Below, piece by piece: positions 1-8,526 of a DNA stretch of 37,067 nt; position 1 is the stretch's first letter; each line of letters opens with the position of its first letter. The position numbers were made by a program, and so were the translations under genes. This stretch comes from Frankiaceae bacterium (GTDB taxonomy: Bacteria > Actinomycetota > Actinomycetes > JADGOV01), in NCBI GenBank assembly GCA_017882785.1, contig JADGOV010000019.1, forward strand, positions 1 to 37,067, written 5' to 3'. The notes beneath the pieces are model-generated. The model was not told where the DNA came from, ran no database searches, and saw only the letters and a list, made by a program, of their open reading frames with translations.

Positions 1-1113
1 GTCTTCTCCATCCTTCGGCCGTCGACCTTCACCAACGCCTTCAACTTCGCCAACCTCATCCAGCAGAGCGCGGCGGTCATCGTCATCGCCATGGGGTTGG
101 TCTTCGTCCTCCTCCTCGGTGAGATCGACCTGTCGGCCGGGTACGCCGCGGGCGTCGCAGCGGCCATCATGGGCCTCGTCGTCACGAAGTACGGCTGGCC
201 GTGGTGGGGGGGCGTGTTGGCGTGTCTGCTGACCGGCGCGGTCATCGGCACCTGCATCGGAGTGCTCGTCGCCAGGCTCGGCATACCGTCCTTCGTGGTC
301 ACGCTCGCCGCTTTTCTCGGACTGCAGGGGGTACTGCTGCAGATCATCGGCGAGGGCGGCACCATCGCGATCCGCGACAAGGTGCTCCTGGCCGTCAACA
401 ACAACAACATGCCGGTCTGGCTCGGGTGGACCCTCTACGTCGTGGTGATCGGTGCCTACGCCTTGATGACCATCCGTCGGGCGGCCCGCCGCCGAGCCGA
501 CGGCCTGCAGGCCGAGGCGTCCTCGGTAGTGATCGCCAAGATCGTCGTGTTGGCCGTGTTACTGGGTGTCGCAACGTACTACCTCAGCATCGAGCGCAGC
601 CGTAACCCGACCGTCTCCTCGATCAAGGGCGTGCCGGACGTCGTCGCTCTGCTGCTCGTGTTGCTCGTCGGGTTGACGTTCCTGCTCAGCCGGACGGCCC
701 TCGGCCGACACATCTACGCGGTGGGCGGCAACACCGAGGCGGCTCGCCGCGCCGGCATCAACGTCCCGCAGGTGAAGTTGTTCTGCTTCATCACGTGCTC
801 GACCCTCGCCGGCGTGGCCGGCATCCTGCTGGCCAGCCGGGACAACTCGATTTCCCCGACGACCGGAGGAGCCTCCACGCTGCTGTACGCGGTCGGCGCC
901 GCGGTCATCGGCGGCACCAGTCTCTTCGGCGGCAAGGGGCGCATCATCGACGCCATCCTCGGCGGACTGGTGATCGGCGTGATCATCAATGGGATGGGGC
1001 TGCTCGACCAGCCGTCCAGCGTGGTGTTCATGGTCACCGGGGCGGTTCTGCTGGTGGCCGCGAGTGTGGACGCCATCTCCCGGCGCCGAGCCGCGTCCAC
1101 CGGCCGTGTATAG
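1..1113 (+). CDS. Sugar ABC transporter permease, XylH-like (5' end cut by window)
   Basis: Integral membrane permease of a ribose/xylose-class sugar ABC importer, passing the sugar through the cytoplasmic membrane. The reading frame is open from base 1 (first residues VFSILRPSTFTN), so the true start lies upstream and the ATG at 91 is internal. Visible are the conserved GEIDLSAGY loop near the first complete membrane segment, several long hydrophobic stretches, and a C-terminal GGTSLFGGKG motif followed by two more hydrophobic segments, typical of XylH/RbsC permeases. A longer central linker (about codons 145-210) fits the XylH branch. It is followed after 2 bases by a ROK regulator and then by xylose isomerase, so xylose is the likely substrate. 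The binding protein and ATPase would lie upstream. The family call is firm; the substrate is inferred from context. Confidence 0.9.
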   Translation, partial: VFSILRPSTFTNAFNFANLIQQSAAVIVIAMGLVFVLLLGEIDLSAGYAAGVAAAIMGLVVTKYGWPWWGGVLACLLTGAVIGTCIGVLVARLGIPSFVVTLAAFLGLQGVLLQIIGEGGTIAIRDKVLLAVNNNNMPVWLGWTLYVVVIGAYALMTIRRAARRRADGLQAEASSVVIAKIVVLAVLLGVATYYLSIERSRNPTVSSIKGVPDVVALLLVLLVGLTFLLSRTALGRHIYAVGGNTEAARRAGINVPQVKLFCFITCSTLAGVAGILLASRDNSISPTTGGASTLLYAVGAAVIGGTSLFGGKGRIIDAILGGLVIGVIINGMGLLDQPSSVVFMVTGAVLLVAASVDAISRRRAASTGRV

Positions 1114-1115
1114 AG

Positions 1116-2354
1116 GTGACCTCCGGTGCCGGGGCTTCAAGCCGCACCCCCGCCGCCACCCAGGACGAGGTGCGCCGGCACAACCTGGCCAGGCTGCTCC
1201 GACTGGTCCACGTCCACGGTGCTCTCAGCCGCTCTGAGCTCGCAGCCCAAACCGGCCTGAACCGCAGTACCGTCCGCACACTGACCACAGCCCTGGCCAG
1301 GTGCGGCCTGGTCCGCGAGACCCATCCACCGGGCCGGGGCTACGCCGGCCGGCCCTCGATCGTTGTCGAACCGGAGTCGCGACGAGTGTTCGCTCTGGCT
1401 CTCGACATCGGCGCGGAGCACGTCATCGCGGCCCGGATCGGGCTCGGTGGCCTCCTGCTGGACCGACGCGAAGTCCGCCAGCCCCGGGGGGCCTACGAGG
1501 TCGCCCCGATGATCGGGCGGCTCTGCGAACTGCTCGCCGAGGTCGGGTCGGCAGCCCCACCGGACGCGCTGTGCGTGGGGCTCGGTGTCGGCGTGTGCGG
1601 CGTCGTCCGCCCCGAGGACGGCATGGTGCGATACGCGCCCAACCTCGACTGGGTCGATGTGCCGCTCGGCCTGCTGCTCGCCAAAGAGCTGGGTGGGGAC
1701 CTACCGGTGGCTGTACGGAACGAGGCAGACCTGGGGGTCAAGGCGGAGCACGTCCGCGGTGTGGCCACTGGCGTCCGCGACGTGATCTACCTCTCCGGCG
1801 AGGTGGGGGTCGGTGGCGGCATCATTCTCAGCGGTCGACCTCTGACCGGGGTCGGCGGGTACGCGGGGGAGATCGGGCACATGGGGGTGAACCCACGGGG
1901 TCGGCGCTGCCGGTGCGGCCGCCGCGGCTGCTGGGAGACCGAGGTCGGCGAAGACGCCGTCCTGCTCGCCACCGGGGCACCGCCCGGGATGGAGCTCGCC
2001 GACGTCCTGCTGGCGCACGCGGCCGGTGCGCCATGGACCCGAGCCGGCATTCGCCAGGTCGGTCACTGGTTGGGCGTGGGGATCGCCAACCTGGTGAACA
2101 TCTTCAATCCGGCCATGATCGTTTTTGGCGGCGCTACCCGCGGCCTCTTCCCGGTGACCGAGACCACCATCCGGGAGGTGCTGCGCACCGCGCTCGCGGC
2201 GCCCCGATCTCAGGTGCTCCTCACGCTGCCGTCGTTGGGCGCCGACTCGGCCGTGTTCGGCGCCGCCGAGCTCGTGCTCGACCCGGTGCTCGACCATCCG
2301 TTCGACGCCCCCCAGCGGCGACCCGCCACATCCGCCACATCCGCGCAGTATTGA
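1116..2354 (+). CDS. ROK-family transcriptional regulator, XylR-like
   Basis: Sugar-responsive DNA-binding repressor. I start it at GTG 1116, 2 bases after the permease stop, giving 412 residues; the same frame runs further upstream only as overlap with the permease gene. Residues about 18-75 form a winged helix-turn-helix (GALSRSELAAQTGLNRSTVRT), followed by a linker GRGYAGRPS. The rest is the ROK sugar-kinase-like domain, with GVGVCG and GEIGHM motifs and the zinc-binding CRCGRRGCWE motif at about residues 265-274 (Cys265, Cys267 and Cys272). The length is usual for XylR/NagC-type regulators. Its place between a sugar permease and xylA suggests it represses this operon and is relieved by xylose or a derivative. 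No operator could be identified. Confidence 0.92.
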   Translation: MTSGAGASSRTPAATQDEVRRHNLARLLRLVHVHGALSRSELAAQTGLNRSTVRTLTTALARCGLVRETHPPGRGYAGRPSIVVEPESRRVFALALDIGAEHVIAARIGLGGLLLDRREVRQPRGAYEVAPMIGRLCELLAEVGSAAPPDALCVGLGVGVCGVVRPEDGMVRYAPNLDWVDVPLGLLLAKELGGDLPVAVRNEADLGVKAEHVRGVATGVRDVIYLSGEVGVGGGIILSGRPLTGVGGYAGEIGHMGVNPRGRRCRCGRRGCWETEVGEDAVLLATGAPPGMELADVLLAHAAGAPWTRAGIRQVGHWLGVGIANLVNIFNPAMIVFGGATRGLFPVTETTIREVLRTALAAPRSQVLLTLPSLGADSAVFGAAELVLDPVLDHPFDAPQRRPATSATSAQY

Positions 2355-2387
2355 CGAGGTGCCGACGAGGCACCGAGAGGTGAGCTG

Positions 2388-3548
2388 ATGACCGACTACA
2401 CGCCTACCCGGGCAGACAAGTTCTCCTTCGGACTGTGGACCGTCGGCTGGCAGGGTGTCGACGTGTTCGGCTCGGCGATTCGGCCGCCGATGGAACCGGC
2501 TGTCGCGGTACACAAACTCTCCGAGCTCGGAGCGTACGGCATCACCTTCCACGACAACGACGTCTTCCCGTTCGGCTCCTCCGGCGCGGAACGGGAGGAG
2601 CGCCTCAAGCCCCTGCGCACGGCATTGGAGGACACCGGCCTGGCGGTGCCCATGGTGACCACCAACCTGTTCTCGCATCCGGTGTTCCGCGACGGCGGAT
2701 TCACCAACAACGACCGGGACGTCCGCCGATTCGCCATCCGCAAGGTGGCCGACAACATCGACCTGGCCGCCGAGTTGGGGGCGGAGACCTTCGTCGCCTG
2801 GGGTGGGCGGGAAGGCGCGGAGTCCGGCGCGTCGAAGGACATCCGCGCCGCACTCGATCGCTACAAGGAGGCATTCGACCTCCTCACCTCCTACGCCCTG
2901 GACCGCGGCTACCCGATGCGCTTCGCCATCGAGCCCAAGCCGAACGAGCCGCGCGGCGACATCCTGCTGCCCACCATCGGGCACGCCCTCGCGTTCATCA
3001 ACGAGCTGGAGCATTCCGAGATCGTCGGGCTCAACCCGGAGGTGGGCCACGAGGAGATGGCGGGCCTGAACTACGCACAGGGCCTCGCTCAGGCCCTGTG
3101 GCACGGCAAGCTGTTCCATATCGATCTCAACGGTCAGCACGGGCCACGCTTCGACCAGGACCTGAGGTTCGGCGCCGGCAACGCCCGCGGCGCGTTCTGG
3201 ACCGTCGACATCGTCGAGTCGGGCGGCTACGAAGGGCCGCGGCACTTCGACTTCAAGCCGCCCCGGACCGAGGACATCGCCGGCGTCTGGGAATCGGCGG
3301 CCGGCTGCATGCGCAACTACCTCATCCTGCGGGAGAAGACCCGTACCTTCCGGGCGGACCCGCAGGTGCGCGACGCGCTGCACGACGCGCGGGTCGATGA
3401 CCTGGCCCGGCCGACGTTGGCACCTGGGGAGACCCTCGAGGCGCTGCGGGCCGAGACATTCGATCCCGAGGAGGCGGGCCGGCGCGGTATGGCGTTCGAG
3501 CGCCTGGACCAGCTCGCGCTGGAATACCTCTACGGCGTCCGCGGGTAA
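2388..3548 (+). CDS. xylA: Xylose isomerase
   Basis: Cytoplasmic enzyme interconverting D-xylose and D-xylulose, the first step of the bacterial xylose isomerase route; it needs two divalent metal ions. At 386 residues it is the usual length of the short actinobacterial class. The catalytic parts are intact: ITFHDND with His55 and Asp58, [11 protein letters not shown] with Glu182 and Lys184, NPEVGHEE with the second metal-site Glu and His, [15 protein letters not shown] with metal-site Asp residues, and HFDFKPPRT. The ATG at 2388 is preceded by an AGAGG ribosome-binding site around 2375. It lies 33 bases after the ROK regulator on the same strand, so the permease, regulator and isomerase probably form one operon. 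A xylulokinase gene is not in the window. Confidence 0.97.
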   Translation: MTDYTPTRADKFSFGLWTVGWQGVDVFGSAIRPPMEPAVAVHKLSELGAYGITFHDNDVFPFGSSGAEREERLKPLRTALEDTGLAVPMVTTNLFSHPVFRDGGFTNNDRDVRRFAIRKVADNIDLAAELGAETFVAWGGREGAESGASKDIRAALDRYKEAFDLLTSYALDRGYPMRFAIEPKPNEPRGDILLPTIGHALAFINELEHSEIVGLNPEVGHEEMAGLNYAQGLAQALWHGKLFHIDLNGQHGPRFDQDLRFGAGNARGAFWTVDIVESGGYEGPRHFDFKPPRTEDIAGVWESAAGCMRNYLILREKTRTFRADPQVRDALHDARVDDLARPTLAPGETLEALRAETFDPEEAGRRGMAFERLDQLALEYLYGVRG

Positions 3549-3560
3549 GCTCAGTCCGCA

Positions 3561-3923
3561 TCACAGGCGGGGCACGAACTGCTCGCCGCGCAGCGCGCGG
3601 TCGACCAGCCCGACGGCCACCGCAGCGCGCCGCAGCCGTAGCCCCTCGCGTTCGTAGGCGGCGATCGCGGCATCGACGGCCTCCGGTGGCAGGACGCCGC
3701 GGAGATCGGCGCGAGCCGTGGCAAGGCCGCGGCCGGCCGCCTCGATCGCACTGGCCACATGACCGGCAGCGAAGCGGGCCAACAGCACCGGATAGGCGCG
3801 CAGGACGGAGTAGGACCGGTAGTCCGGCGGGCACAGGTCATACAGCCATCCCACGGCCCGCCGTTGGAACCCGGCCGTTCCGGGCGGCGGCAGCTCCGGT
3901 GGCCAGCCCGGGGGAAGGCTCAT
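3561..3923 (-). CDS. Conserved protein of unknown function (120 aa)
   Basis: I do not recognise a named family. The protein has a proline-rich start (PPGWPPELPPPG), then a mostly helical, alanine- and arginine-rich body with the segment GWLYDLCPPDYRSY, which suggests a compact soluble domain. No signal peptide, membrane segment or metal motif is visible. Its ATG lies 2 bases after the stop of the upstream minus-strand gene (3926-4387), and its own Shine-Dalgarno is poor, so translation is probably coupled to that gene and the two may act together. It converges on xylA with only 12 bases between the stops. Confidence 0.7.
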   Translation of the reverse strand: MSLPPGWPPELPPPGTAGFQRRAVGWLYDLCPPDYRSYSVLRAYPVLLARFAAGHVASAIEAAGRGLATARADLRGVLPPEAVDAAIAAYEREGLRLRRAAVAVGLVDRALRGEQFVPRL

Positions 3924-3925
3924 CC

Positions 3926-4387
3926 TCAGCGACGGGAGATCGGCACCAGCGCGGTCGGATCACGTTGCCGTCGGATGGCGGTCGCGCGCAGCCCGTCCAC
4001 CATCGGCAGATACACCTCCTCTGCCTTGACGAACTGCAAGCGCGCCAAAGCGTAGAGGCCGAAGAGCACCCGCCGCAGATCGTCCGCCTGCTGGGCCGAC
4101 TGCTGCCCGATCAGGGCATTGCGCTGGAGGGCGAGTTCGTGAGTGAGCGAAACGAGCTCCCGGCAGTCCCGGCTCAACGCACTGACCTCGCCGTCGATGA
4201 GTTCGGACAGGGCCACGGACTGAGCCACGACCTGCGGAATGAGCTGATCGGTCATGAACGTGTAGGCGTCGTCACAAGCTCGGCGGACCGCCCGCACATC
4301 GGCCTTCTCGACCAGACACGCGGTACGTCTGAGCCCTTCGGCCAATGGCTGTAGGCGGCGGAACTCGTGACGGAGTGCTTCAGTCAT
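3926..4387 (-). CDS. Helical protein, possibly hemerythrin-like
   Basis: A 153-residue all-helical protein. I choose the ATG at 4387 because GGAGG stands 6 bases upstream; the frame continues 18 codons further but without a start signal. The repeated long amphipathic helices and the closing segment RLQFVKAEEVYLPMVD resemble the four-helix bundle of hemerythrin-like (HHE) domains, whose last helix often carries an E-x-x-x-L-P pattern. Few histidines are present (HEF near the N-terminus, THEL in the middle), so iron binding is doubtful and the domain may be degenerate. It is the first gene of a two-gene unit with the unknown protein at 3561-3923. The gene is likely real; the fold is an inference. 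Confidence 0.65.
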   Translation of the reverse strand: MTEALRHEFRRLQPLAEGLRRTACLVEKADVRAVRRACDDAYTFMTDQLIPQVVAQSVALSELIDGEVSALSRDCRELVSLTHELALQRNALIGQQSAQQADDLRRVLFGLYALARLQFVKAEEVYLPMVDGLRATAIRRQRDPTALVPISRR

Positions 4388-4437
4388 GGGGACCTCCGGC
4401 GGTAACACCCCGTCACAGACGCTAGCCCTCGGCAGAG

Positions 4438-5754
4438 TCAATCTGCAGAGTACTTCGTCCCACCCCGCGGCGACGGCGCTCCCCTGACATCGGGCACATC
4501 GCTACCGCGGGCGAACAGTCCCACGCACTCCACGTGCGCGGTCATCGGGAACACGTCGAAGGCGTGGAGGCGCTCCAGCGGGTATCCGAAGGTGGCCAAG
4601 GTGGCGGTGTCCCGGGCGAGCGCGGACGGCTCGCAGGAAACGTAGCAGATCGCCCGCGGACGCAGCCGGGCCAGTGCGGCGACGACCTCCCGGCCGGCCC
4701 CGGTGCGGGGTGGGTCCAGCACGACGACGTCCGGCGCCGCGGGCAGCCGGCCCAGGAGTCGGCCATCGACCCGGGCCGTGCGCACCGAGACCGTTGTCAG
4801 GTCGCGCAGGTTCACGCGGGCGTCAGCGGCCGCCGTCCGGTCACCGTCGATCGCGAGCACCAGCCCCGCCGGCCCGACGGCTGCGGCCAAGGCGGCGGCG
4901 AAGAGTCCGACTCCGCAGTAGAGGTCGAGGGCACACTCTCCCGGCCGTGGACGGAGCATGGCCACCACGGTCCGGACCAGCACGTCGGCCGCGCCGGGAT
5001 GCACCTGCCAGAACGCGCCGCCGCTGACCTCCCAGTCACGGCCGGCGGCGCGCTCACGGACGACTGCCCGCCCACGGTGGCGGCTGGTCGGCCGATCGGC
5101 CTGGTCCACGACCAGCACCGCCGCCGGCGCGTCCAACGGCGGCACGTCGCCGGGCGCAACACCGCCGCGCGGGTGCACGATGACGACGCGGTCACCGGAG
5201 GCCACGCCCACCGCCACCTCGACAGCTGTCGTCCGCGGCCAGTGCCGCCGCGTGACACCGAGGTCCTCCACCAGCGGGTGGGCAATGCGGCACCTGGTCA
5301 CCGGCTCGATCTGGGCGGAGCGGTGCCGGTGGAAACCGACGCTTCCGTCCTCCCCGACCGCGAACCGCACCCGGGTGCGCCACCCCAGCCCCCCCGGTGC
5401 CTCGGGCATCGCGAGCACCTCGGGTTCGAGGGCCAAGCCGGCCAGGTGAGCGAACTGGTCGCGGATGACGGCTGCCTTGAGTCCCCGCTGGGCAGCGAGA
5501 TCGACATGCTGCCAGTCGCACCCGCCGCACCGCCCGGGACCGGCGTGCGGACACGGCGGCGGCACGCGCTGCGGTGCCGGCCGGAGCACCTCGACGGCGT
5601 CGGCCCGCAGATACCGCCCGCGCTCCTCCGTGACGCGCACCCCGACCCGCTCCCCGGGCAGCGTGTGGCGGACGAAGACGACCCGGCCGTCCGGCCAGCG
5701 CGCCGTGCACACCCCCCCGTGCCCGACGCGGTCGATCTCGAGGGCGCGCACCAT
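4438..5754 (-). CDS. TrmA/RlmD-family RNA (uracil-5-)-methyltransferase
   Basis: SAM-dependent enzyme that methylates carbon 5 of a uridine in RNA, most likely 23S rRNA as in RlmC/RlmD relatives; the exact site is not deducible. The 438-residue protein has an N-terminal TRAM domain (about 1-60), an iron-sulfur cysteine set at Cys68, Cys76, Cys79 (CPHAGPGRCGGC) and Cys155, the SAM motif LDLYCGVGLFA, the DPPRTG motif, the catalytic cysteine in CYVSCEPS (Cys374) and the base Glu in VECVGLF (about 409). A 25-residue polar tail follows the domain. The ATG overlaps the stop of the upstream transporter gene by one base (TGATG), so the two are translationally coupled. The same pairing occurs, from memory, at Rv2689c/Rv2690c. 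Confidence 0.93.
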   Translation of the reverse strand: MVRALEIDRVGHGGVCTARWPDGRVVFVRHTLPGERVGVRVTEERGRYLRADAVEVLRPAPQRVPPPCPHAGPGRCGGCDWQHVDLAAQRGLKAAVIRDQFAHLAGLALEPEVLAMPEAPGGLGWRTRVRFAVGEDGSVGFHRHRSAQIEPVTRCRIAHPLVEDLGVTRRHWPRTTAVEVAVGVASGDRVVIVHPRGGVAPGDVPPLDAPAAVLVVDQADRPTSRHRGRAVVRERAAGRDWEVSGGAFWQVHPGAADVLVRTVVAMLRPRPGECALDLYCGVGLFAAALAAAVGPAGLVLAIDGDRTAAADARVNLRDLTTVSVRTARVDGRLLGRLPAAPDVVVLDPPRTGAGREVVAALARLRPRAICYVSCEPSALARDTATLATFGYPLERLHAFDVFPMTAHVECVGLFARGSDVPDVRGAPSPRGGTKYSAD

Positions 5755-7802
5755 CAGGCCGCACCCTTCGAGTCCGCCGGCGGTCCGCCCGGACCGGTCG
5801 GCCGACGCCGAGTCTCCGGTCCTTTGCGGGTATCTCCGGCGACCGCGTAGATGAGCTCCTCCCTTTCCGCGCGGCTGCGGGAGCTACGCAGCTGCCACGG
5901 CACGCTGGTGACCATCACTCCAGGCTGGAAGCGCAGTCGGGTCTTGAGCCGCAGCGCGCTCTGGTTGTGCAGCAGGTGCTCCCACCAGTGCCCCACGACG
6001 TACTCGGGCACGTAGACGATGACCACGTCGCGCGGACTCTCCCGGCGGACGTCCCTGACGTAGTCGACCACGGAGGACGTCACCTCGCGGAAGGGTGAGT
6101 CCAACACCACCAACGACACAGGGATCCGACGCCGGTCCCACTCCAGCTGCAGCGCCCGGGCGTCCTGCGGGTCCACCTGCACGGTGACCGCGACCAGCGT
6201 GCTGGGGCGGGTGGCCCGGGCATAGTTCACCGCCTGCAACGTCGCCTTGTGGATCTTCGACACCAGGACCACCGCGTGGATCCGGGACGGCAGCGTGGTG
6301 TCCTCATCCGGGTCGGGCACCAGCTCGCGCCTGACCGTGTTGTAGTGCCGCTGGATGGCAACCATCGTGGCGTACACGATCGGCATGGCGATCACCACGA
6401 TGTACGCCCCGTGGGTGAACTTCGTGAACAGTACGATGATCAACACGGTGCCGGTGATGACGGCGCCGATCGAATTGATCACTCGGGAGCGCTTCATGTG
6501 CCGGCGTTGCGCGGGGTCGGCCTCGCTGCGCAGATGGCGGTTCCAGTGCCGGATCATGCCGGACTGGCTGAGTGTGAAGGAAACGAACACGCCGACGATG
6601 TAGAGCTGGATCAGGCGGGTCGGGGACGCCTTGAACGCCACGATGAGCAGGCAGGCGAAGGCGGCCAGCAGCACGATTCCGTTGCTGTAGGCAAGTCGGT
6701 CACCCCGGGTGTGCAGCTGCCGGGGCAGATACCCGTCGCGAGCGAGGATCGAGCCGAGCACCGGAAATCCGTTGAAGGCGGTGTTCGCGGCGAGGACGAG
6801 GATGAGCGCGGTGACGAACTGCAGGTAGATGAACGGCACCGAGCCCGCGCCGAAGACGGTCGCACCGATCTGGGCGATCACGGTGCGCTGCTGGTACCCA
6901 GGGGGCGTGCCCAGCAGCTTGCCACCCGTTGCGGGGTCGATGACGTGCACGTCGGTGAGGACGGCGAGTGCCACGATGCCGAGGAACATCGTGACCGCGA
7001 GGCCGCCGAGCAGCGCCAGCGTGGTCGCCGCGTTCCTCGACTTGGGCTTCTTGAAGGCGGGCACCCCGTTGCTGATCGCCTCCACGCCGGTCAGCGCCGC
7101 GCAACCGGAGGCGAACGCCCGCAACACCAAGACCATCAGCGCCAGACCGGTGAAGTCACGGGTCGCCTGGATGTGGTAACCGGCACTCTCGGCCTGCAGG
7201 TGGTCGCCGGTAGCGATCTTGGTCAACCCGACCGCCAGCATGACCCCGACACCGACCATGAAGCCGTACGTGGGAATGGCGAAGGCGGTCCCCGACTCCC
7301 GGACGCCACGCAGGTTGAGCAGTGTTATGACCACGACGATGGACACCGTCACGGCCACCTCGTGGCCGTGCAGCGATCGGAAGGCCGATGCCAGGTTGGC
7401 CACCCCGGCGCTGGCGGACACCGCCACCGTCAGCACGTAGTCGACCAGCAGGGCGCTGGCCACGATCAGACCCGCGGACCGTCCCAGGTTCGTGGTCGCG
7501 ACCTCGTAGTCCCCGCCCCCGCTCGGGTAGGCGTGCACGTTCTGCCGGTAGGAGGCGACCACCACCAGCATGAGCACGGCCACGCCGGCCGCCAGGTACC
7601 ACGAGAGGTGCAGGAGCGAGACCCCGCCGATGCCGAGAACGAGCAGGATCTCCTCCGGGGCGTAGGCCACGGAGGACAGCGCGTCACTGGCGAACACCGG
7701 TAGAGCGATCTTCTTCGGCAGCAGCGTCTCACCGAGCCGGTCACTCTGCAGCGGGCGGCCCACGAACAGGCGTTTGGGCAGGCTCGCCAGAGAGAGGGGC
7801 AC
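5754..7802 (-). CDS. KimA-type potassium transporter of the APC superfamily
   Basis: Membrane transporter with about 12 hydrophobic segments and a C-terminal cytoplasmic domain (about the last 170 residues) like a universal-stress fold. Residues that, from memory of Bacillus KimA, contact K+ or the coupling proton are present with the same spacing: FASDALSSVAY (Asp40 and Tyr47 here), DYVLTVAVS (Tyr, Thr, Ser) and TGVEAISNG (Thr, Glu). This favours K+ over amino-acid uptake. I start it at GTG 7802 (682 residues). Longer starts up to 7913 would overlap the divergent trkA gene and add a non-conserved head, and a TACGAT -10-like box lies exactly 6 bases before this GTG. It diverges from two TrkA genes that likely gate or sense K+. 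In KimA the C-terminal domain binds c-di-AMP; whether that holds here is open. Confidence 0.88.
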   Translation of the reverse strand: MPLSLASLPKRLFVGRPLQSDRLGETLLPKKIALPVFASDALSSVAYAPEEILLVLGIGGVSLLHLSWYLAAGVAVLMLVVVASYRQNVHAYPSGGGDYEVATTNLGRSAGLIVASALLVDYVLTVAVSASAGVANLASAFRSLHGHEVAVTVSIVVVITLLNLRGVRESGTAFAIPTYGFMVGVGVMLAVGLTKIATGDHLQAESAGYHIQATRDFTGLALMVLVLRAFASGCAALTGVEAISNGVPAFKKPKSRNAATTLALLGGLAVTMFLGIVALAVLTDVHVIDPATGGKLLGTPPGYQQRTVIAQIGATVFGAGSVPFIYLQFVTALILVLAANTAFNGFPVLGSILARDGYLPRQLHTRGDRLAYSNGIVLLAAFACLLIVAFKASPTRLIQLYIVGVFVSFTLSQSGMIRHWNRHLRSEADPAQRRHMKRSRVINSIGAVITGTVLIIVLFTKFTHGAYIVVIAMPIVYATMVAIQRHYNTVRRELVPDPDEDTTLPSRIHAVVLVSKIHKATLQAVNYARATRPSTLVAVTVQVDPQDARALQLEWDRRRIPVSLVVLDSPFREVTSSVVDYVRDVRRESPRDVVIVYVPEYVVGHWWEHLLHNQSALRLKTRLRFQPGVMVTSVPWQLRSSRSRAEREELIYAVAGDTRKGPETRRRPTGPGGPPADSKGAA

Positions 7803-7866
7803 AGCCAGATCGTAGGATGCGGTGCCCCGGCCCCCCGCCCCAGTCAGCGTGTAGCTTCGAGTCGTG
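7800..7866. promoter_or_regulatory. Mirror-image divergent leaderless promoters of the K+ module
   Basis: On the minus strand TACGAT (7809-7814 in plus coordinates) lies six bases before the transporter GTG (7802-7800). On the plus strand TAGCTT (7852-7857) lies six bases before the trkA GTG (7864). The 61-base gap between start codons leaves room for both promoters and little else, so a single bound regulator could control both sides. Confidence 0.65.
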
Positions 7867-8526
7867 CACATTGTGATCATGGGCTGCGGGCGGGTCGGGT
7901 CGCGGTTGGCCAAGGGCCTCCTCGCCGACGGTCACACCGTCGCGGTCATCGATCGGGATCGCACGGCCTTCCGCCGACTGGGTGACGCCTTCGAAGGCCA
8001 GACCGTGTTCGGCGTCGGGTTCGACCGGGACACGCTGCTCGAGGCCGGCATCGAGCGGGCGGATGCCTTCGCGGCGGTCAGCAGCGGGGACAACTCCAAC
8101 ATCATCGCGGCTAGGGTGGCCCGTGAGACGTTCGCCGTCGAGAACGTCGTGGCCCGGATCTACGACCCGCGCCGGGCCGCCGTGTACCAGCGCCTGGGCA
8201 TCCCCACCGTGGCCACGGTGCGTTGGGCCACGGACCAGATGAAGCGCCGGTTGCTGCCCTTCGGAGCCGAGCCCGAGTGGCGGGACGCCACCGGCACCGT
8301 CGTCCTCGCCGAGGTCCATGTGGATCCGTCGTGGATCGGACTACGCTGCACGGACATCGAGGAGCGCGCCCGCATTCGCCTGGCGTTCCTCACCCGATTG
8401 GGTGAAGCCCGCCTACCGGAGCACAATCTCGTCCTGCAGGAAGGCGATCTCCTCCACGTCGTGTCCCGCGGCGACGACCTGGCTCGCGTCGAGCGGGTGC
8501 TCGGCGCGGTGCCGGAAGGAGCGTAG
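7864..8526 (+). CDS. ceoB: TrkA-type K+ uptake regulatory protein (CeoB-like)
   Basis: Cytoplasmic RCK protein that binds nucleotide and controls K+ transport. Residues 1-125 form the TrkA-N Rossmann domain: GCGRVGSRLA glycine motif, acidic IDRD at the end of strand 2, and SSGDNSNI. Residues about 140-220 form the TrkA-C domain (VLQEGDLLHVVSRGDD). The length, 220 residues, is usual for single-domain actinobacterial TrkA. Start GTG 7864 fits: a TAGCTT box sits 6 bases upstream, suggesting a leaderless mRNA. The next trkA gene begins directly after its stop. No TrkH/TrkG pore gene is in the window; the divergent KimA-like gene is the obvious transport partner. Confidence 0.94.
   Translation: MHIVIMGCGRVGSRLAKGLLADGHTVAVIDRDRTAFRRLGDAFEGQTVFGVGFDRDTLLEAGIERADAFAAVSSGDNSNIIAARVARETFAVENVVARIYDPRRAAVYQRLGIPTVATVRWATDQMKRRLLPFGAEPEWRDATGTVVLAEVHVDPSWIGLRCTDIEERARIRLAFLTRLGEARLPEHNLVLQEGDLLHVVSRGDDLARVERVLGAVPEGA

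Noticed and set aside
1701-3383. A 560-codon open frame on the minus strand
   Set aside because: It is antisense to the ROK regulator and xylA, has low-complexity Arg/Gly/Val-rich sequence and no domain. In DNA this GC-rich, opposite frames of real genes stay open.
6249-7703. A 484-codon open frame on the plus strand
   Set aside because: It runs antisense to the KimA-like transporter and consists of His/Asp/Arg-rich sequence typical of a shadow frame.
7803-7863. c-di-AMP (ydaO-type) riboswitch in front of the K+ genes
   Set aside because: The intergenic gap is only 61 bases and both genes look leaderless, so there is no room for such an RNA.
7803-7913. Longer N-terminus for the KimA-like transporter
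   Set aside because: It would overlap the start of the divergent trkA gene by 50 bases and adds a head not seen in the family; a leaderless promoter fits GTG 7802.
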